A DNA stretch of 27,556 nucleotides from Eubacterium sp. (lineage in GTDB: Bacteria; Bacillota_A; Clostridia; Lachnospirales; Lachnospiraceae): NCBI GenBank assembly GCA_023663915.1, contig JAMPGN010000024.1, positions 1 through 27,556 on the forward strand, in the 5' to 3' direction. The notes beneath the pieces were generated by a model. That model was not told the DNA's origin. It ran no database searches and saw nothing but the letters and a program-made list of their open reading frames with translations. This document shows, piece after piece, positions 24,688-27,556 of the stretch (the first letter of the stretch is position 1; the number at the start of each line of letters is the position of its first letter). The translations under genes and the position numbers were made by a program.

Positions 24688-25830
24688 ATGATGAAGGATT
24701 TTATTCAAAGGACATGGAAAAAGTTGAAGAAAAAAAAACACATAGCATTTTATATCGGTTCGTTACACAAGGGAGGAGCCGAAAGAGTCTTTGTGAACCT
24801 GGCAGAATTTTTCTTAAGGGAGGGATACCGGGTGACGATGGTCACACAGTATCAGTATCCGGAAGAGGAGGAGTATGCACTGCCCGGTGAGATCAAGAGG
24901 GTGCTTTCTGACTTAAATGCAGAGGAGACAGATAACAGTCGTATTGTAAATTTCTGCCGGCGGATCAATAAATTACACAAGATATGGAAAGACGAACAGC
25001 CGGACATGGTTTTATCCTGCATTGGGAAAAATAATTTCATGACAGTTGTTACGACAATGTTTACGAAAACGCGTCCGGTGGTGTCGGTGGTGGGCGAGGC
25101 GAAGGAGGAATATCCGAACAGGCTCATGCGCCTGCTTGCCAATTTATTGTTTCCATTTGCAACGGGCGTTATTTTACAGACAGAACGTTCCAAATATTTT
25201 TTTAATAGAAGAGTACAAATAAAAGCTGTTATTTTACCGAACTCCTTGAACCCCGATTTCATCAAACCGAGGTATGAGGGAAAGAGGGATTCAAGAATCG
25301 TTGCGGTGGGACGGCTGGATGCCAACAAGAATCATGAAATGATGATCCGGGCTTTTGCGGCGTTGAAAGATAAGTACCCGGAATATACGCTGACGATTTA
25401 CGGGGATGGCGAACTGCGCGGTTATCTCGAAGAATTGACGAGAAACCTTGGAATCTCTAAACGGGTATTTCTGCCCGGTGTGATTCCCGATGTGGCAGCA
25501 CAGATTGAGAAGGCGGCGCTTTTTCTTCTGACCTCTTATTCAGAAGGAGTGTCGAATGCGCTGATCGAGGCGCTTGCGACGGGGCTTCCGGTGATTTCCA
25601 CGGACGTTCCAAGCGGCGGGACGGCGGAACTTATGACAGATGAGGTGAATGGGCTGGTGATTCCTGTGGGCGACCAGCATGCCTTGGAGAAGGCGATGGA
25701 CAGGATACTGGGCGATCCCGTGTATGCGGAACAACTCGGCAGGGAGGCGGCGAAGATTCAGGAACGTCTGGCGCCTGAACGGGTCAACCGGCTGTGGCAG
25801 GAGTATTTTGAGAAGATCATGCGCAGGTGA
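24688..25830 (+). CDS. GT4-family glycosyltransferase
   Basis: A 380-residue GT-B enzyme. After a basic N-terminus (TWKKLKKKKHI) it reads AFYIGSLHKGGAERVFVNL, the GT4 glycine loop. The C-terminal domain starts IVAVGRLDANKNHEMMI and carries SEGVSNALIEALATG (Glu286, Glu294) and DVPSGGTAELM. It is a paralogue-like relative of the enzyme at 18998. Starts at 24688 or 24691 (ATG ATG) are preferred over a TTG at 24670; the binding site GAAAG is weak. The lysine-rich leader suggests membrane association. It follows the AT-rich gap and so may begin a new transcription unit. Confidence 0.88.
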   Translation: MMKDFIQRTWKKLKKKKHIAFYIGSLHKGGAERVFVNLAEFFLREGYRVTMVTQYQYPEEEEYALPGEIKRVLSDLNAEETDNSRIVNFCRRINKLHKIWKDEQPDMVLSCIGKNNFMTVVTTMFTKTRPVVSVVGEAKEEYPNRLMRLLANLLFPFATGVILQTERSKYFFNRRVQIKAVILPNSLNPDFIKPRYEGKRDSRIVAVGRLDANKNHEMMIRAFAALKDKYPEYTLTIYGDGELRGYLEELTRNLGISKRVFLPGVIPDVAAQIEKAALFLLTSYSEGVSNALIEALATGLPVISTDVPSGGTAELMTDEVNGLVIPVGDQHALEKAMDRILGDPVYAEQLGREAAKIQERLAPERVNRLWQEYFEKIMRR

Positions 25831-25854
25831 CAGATGGATGGATTTACTTATCAA

Positions 25855-25917
25855 CTGCGTGAACTTTTTGCGCAATCTGTCAGCCGAAGTTTATCGAAAG
25901 AGCTTTTGACACCCGAA
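25855..25917 (+). repeat. Left arm of a 63-bp inverted repeat
   Basis: The 63 bases starting CTGCGTGAACTTTTTG match the reverse complement of 27494-27556 with two mismatches. The arm starts 24 bases after the GT4 stop and ends 60 bases before the SGNH gene start. The right arm runs to the last base of the window, so the repeat may extend further. Confidence 0.85.
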
Positions 25918-25977
25918 TCTTTATAGGAAATTGCTTGATCCTTGGCAAATTTCAGTACATTAAGAGAGGATAGAATA

Positions 25978-27066
25978 ATGAATCGGAGTAAGATGCGGAT
26001 TGCCGCAGAGAGCATAATTTTCATAGTGATTTTTGTGGTAATGCTTATTCTTGTATCTTATATGGTAAGGACAAACGGCGATGTGAAAGACCGGTTTTCG
26101 GGATTTTATGCGGAGAAGAATGACACGCTGGATATCGTGATGATCGGTTCGAGTCCGGTATTTCCCTATTATGCGGCGCCGAAACTGTGGGGGGAGACGG
26201 GGATTGCCATGTATCCGCTCTCGTCGAATGTACAGCGCCCTGTCGCCATGAAATATCTGGTGCGTGAGGCGGAGAAATCCCAATCGCCGGAATTGTATAT
26301 TTTTGAGATGAGAATGTTTACTATGGAAGATGTGGGTTTGAGTGAAAATATGGCATATACCCGTGGAGTGACGGACAACATGAAATATTCTCCGTTAAGA
26401 TATGAGACGATACAAGCGATGGTGCCTAAGGATGAGGAGGAGGGACGCATCAGTTTTTACATGGATATCATAAAGTACCACACAAACTGGAAGATGCTTG
26501 CGCTTCCGTCGGAGTGGGCGAATATGCTGTACCACAAGTCCAGTCCGCTGAAGGGATATGGATTCAAGGACGAGGTGGGACCACAGCCTATGCCGGACTG
26601 TGGTAAAGCACAGGGGACGGTGAATATTCCGGAAGAACAGGAAAGGTATCTGAGAGATTTGCTGGGCTTTTTGCAGGAGCAGGGACAGGATGCACTGTTT
26701 ATCGTGTCGCCATATGGGGAATCTCTGGAAGAACAGCAGATGTTTAATTATATGGAAGAGATTGTGACGGGGTACGGGTATCCTTTTTTAAATATGAACA
26801 ATCATTATGAGGAGATCGGGATTGTTTTCGAGGAAGATTTCGCGGATTACGGCAGTCATACCAACGCGGTCGGGGCGGAGAAGTGTACGGAGTTTTTGCG
26901 GGATTATCTGGTGCGGAATTATGAATTTGATGATAAGCGGGGCGAGAAGGCTTATGCGTCGTGGGATGAAGCCTATGAACTTTGGAAGAGCGAGATGGAA
27001 TTGGCGAGACGGACGATTGGGGAGAGGATTGCGAATGGGGAGTATGCGGTGATTGAGGAGGAGTAA
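25978..27066 (+). CDS. SGNH-type membrane-anchored protein, possible second acyl-transfer partner
   Basis: A 362-residue protein with an N-terminal signal anchor (about residues 10-30) and an extracellular domain. VMIGSSPVFPYY places GSS at residues 57-59 (candidate nucleophile Ser58), and ADYGSHTNAVGAEK near residue 290 has an Asp and His294 in the place of the SGNH C-terminal Asp/His pair. The layout is like DltD and AlgJ/X partners of MBOAT enzymes and like the protein at 12920, although the two are not closely similar. GAGAGG lies eight to nine bases before the ATG, and the gene stands inside a 63-bp inverted-repeat pair. It could hand an acetyl or aminoacyl group to the glycan, but no MBOAT lies beside it. 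Moderate confidence. Confidence 0.7.
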   Translation: MNRSKMRIAAESIIFIVIFVVMLILVSYMVRTNGDVKDRFSGFYAEKNDTLDIVMIGSSPVFPYYAAPKLWGETGIAMYPLSSNVQRPVAMKYLVREAEKSQSPELYIFEMRMFTMEDVGLSENMAYTRGVTDNMKYSPLRYETIQAMVPKDEEEGRISFYMDIIKYHTNWKMLALPSEWANMLYHKSSPLKGYGFKDEVGPQPMPDCGKAQGTVNIPEEQERYLRDLLGFLQEQGQDALFIVSPYGESLEEQQMFNYMEEIVTGYGYPFLNMNNHYEEIGIVFEEDFADYGSHTNAVGAEKCTEFLRDYLVRNYEFDDKRGEKAYASWDEAYELWKSEMELARRTIGERIANGEYAVIEEE

Positions 27067-27085
27067 GGAGTATAAAATGCACGGG

Positions 27086-27312
27086 GCAGATTGCACATAA
27101 TGCTCTCTTGTGTCGGGCTTCGTCAAATGGATTTTCTACAATATTCCGGTGTGGATTGTGGCGACGGACGAAATCGCCCTCAATGCGCATCCATGCGCAA
27201 TTCGGGCTTTTCGGGACATCCTTGTCCCGAAATTTCTAGGTGCTCTACGGAATATTAAGAAAATCTCATTTTCCTACGCAGGACAGCTTCGAGAGCATTA
27301 TGTGCAATCTGC
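27086..27312. repeat. MITE-like element: 22-bp perfect terminal inverted repeats with matching inner segments
   Basis: 27086-27107 (starts GCAGATTGCACA) is the exact reverse complement of 27291-27312. Inside, AAATGGATTTTC (27125-27136) matches the complement of 27259-27271 with one base of indel, and AATATTCCG (27140-27148) is complementary to CGGAATATT (27248-27256). The arms thus run about 63 bases each, around a core of about 100 bases with two smaller hairpins. No protein-coding gene is convincing within it. Confidence 0.75.
27209..27232. terminator. Hairpin at the centre of the inverted-repeat element
   Basis: TTTCGGGACA (27209-27218) pairs perfectly with TGTCCCGAAA (27223-27232) over 10 bp with a 4-base loop, followed by TTTCTAGG. 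It could end transcription of the SGNH gene 140 bases upstream, though the T run is short. Confidence 0.4.
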
Positions 27313-27353
27313 TTGCGAGGCAATTTTATATTGGTTGCTATTTGAGTATGAAA

Positions 27354-27458
27354 GAATGGACTTTGGCGGAATGGATTTCAATAGATTGGATTTTGAAAGA
27401 ATGGACTTCGATAGAATGGATTTTGATGGAATGGATTATGGTAGAATTAATTTTGATG
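27354..27458 (+). repeat. 15-bp tandem repeat, about seven units
   Basis: Units begin GAATGGA(C/T)TT at 27354, 27369, 27384, 27399, 27414, 27429 and 27444, followed by a decayed unit. One frame (open from a GTG at 27110, stop at 27469) reads MDFGG MDFNR LDFER MDFDR MDFDG MDYGR INFDG, which fits a pentapeptide-repeat spacing. Another frame (ATG 27348 to 27479) gives a 43-residue Trp/Ile-rich peptide, and the minus strand is also open. None has a good ribosome binding site, so I annotate the repeat and not a gene. Confidence 0.75.
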
Positions 27459-27493
27459 GAACTGAGTGACGAAGAATGAATAGACGAAGAAAG

Positions 27494-27556
27494 TTCGGGT
27501 GTCAAAAGCTCTTTCGATAAACTTCGGCTGGCAGATTGCACAAAAAGTTCACGCAG
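27494..27556 (-). repeat. Right arm of the 63-bp inverted repeat
   Basis: Reverse complement of 25855-25917 with two mismatches, ending with the last base of the window. It contains GGCAGATTGCACA, the same 13 bases with which the element at 27086 begins. Confidence 0.85.

Noticed and set aside
27354..27458. CRISPR array
   Set aside because: Units are 15 bp with no unique spacers; it is a plain tandem repeat and no cas gene is near.
27110..27469. 119-codon open frame running through the inverted repeat and the tandem repeat
   Set aside because: It begins with a GTG without ribosome binding site, crosses a non-coding-looking inverted-repeat element, and the repeat part is open in several frames on both strands. 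Recorded as repeats, not as a gene.

Overview
The window is a long, almost entirely plus-strand cluster for a cell-surface glycan (capsule, exopolysaccharide or teichoic-acid-like polymer). It probably comes from a low-to-mid GC Firmicute, most likely a Lachnospiraceae-type Clostridium. The taxonomic call is inference, from strong GGAGG-type ribosome binding sites, protein styles typical of those genomes, and a cell-envelope aminoacylation set of the Dlt kind. No rRNA, tRNA, transposase or CRISPR array is visible.

Layout. 1-3041: the tail of a DegT-type sugar aminotransferase, a PglC/EpsL-like phosphoglycosyltransferase that would start the lipid-linked glycan, an ATP-grasp ligase and a GT4 glycosyltransferase. 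3131-6867: a nucleotide-sugar 6-dehydrogenase (WbpO/TviB type), a polytopic membrane protein and a UDP-HexNAc 4-epimerase (WbpP/TviC type); together the two enzymes predict UDP-GalNAcA. 6923-12936: a GT10 (alpha-1,3-fucosyltransferase family) enzyme, a formyltransferase-fold protein lacking the usual Asn, two GT4 enzymes and a large membrane protein. 12920-18949: a modification cassette with an SGNH/DltD-like membrane protein, a DltA-like adenylation enzyme, a second formyltransferase with an intact Asn-His-Asp triad, a stand-alone carrier protein and a DltB/AlgI-like MBOAT acyltransferase. 18998-25830: a GT4, a DUF6056-like membrane protein, a polysaccharide-deacetylase-fold protein, an AsnB-type amidotransferase and another GT4. 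25855-27556: a second SGNH-type membrane protein lying between 63-bp inverted repeats, followed by a MITE-like inverted repeat and a 15-bp tandem repeat.

Two systems stand out. First, the discrete formyltransferase + adenylation + carrier + MBOAT + SGNH set looks like the formylating initiation module of a peptide synthetase (F-A-PCP, as in linear gramicidin LgrA) joined to a Dlt-type export route. It could decorate the glycan with an N-formyl-aminoacyl group. Second, the gap between the adenylation and formyltransferase genes holds a compact type I toxin-antitoxin locus of the Fst/par design. It has a 29-residue membrane peptide on the minus strand and a convergent short RNA on the plus strand. 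They share a terminator hairpin, and repeats in the RNA match the toxin start region with differences that keep G-U pairing.

No Wzx flippase, ABC exporter or chain-length regulator is visible, so the cluster probably continues beyond the window.
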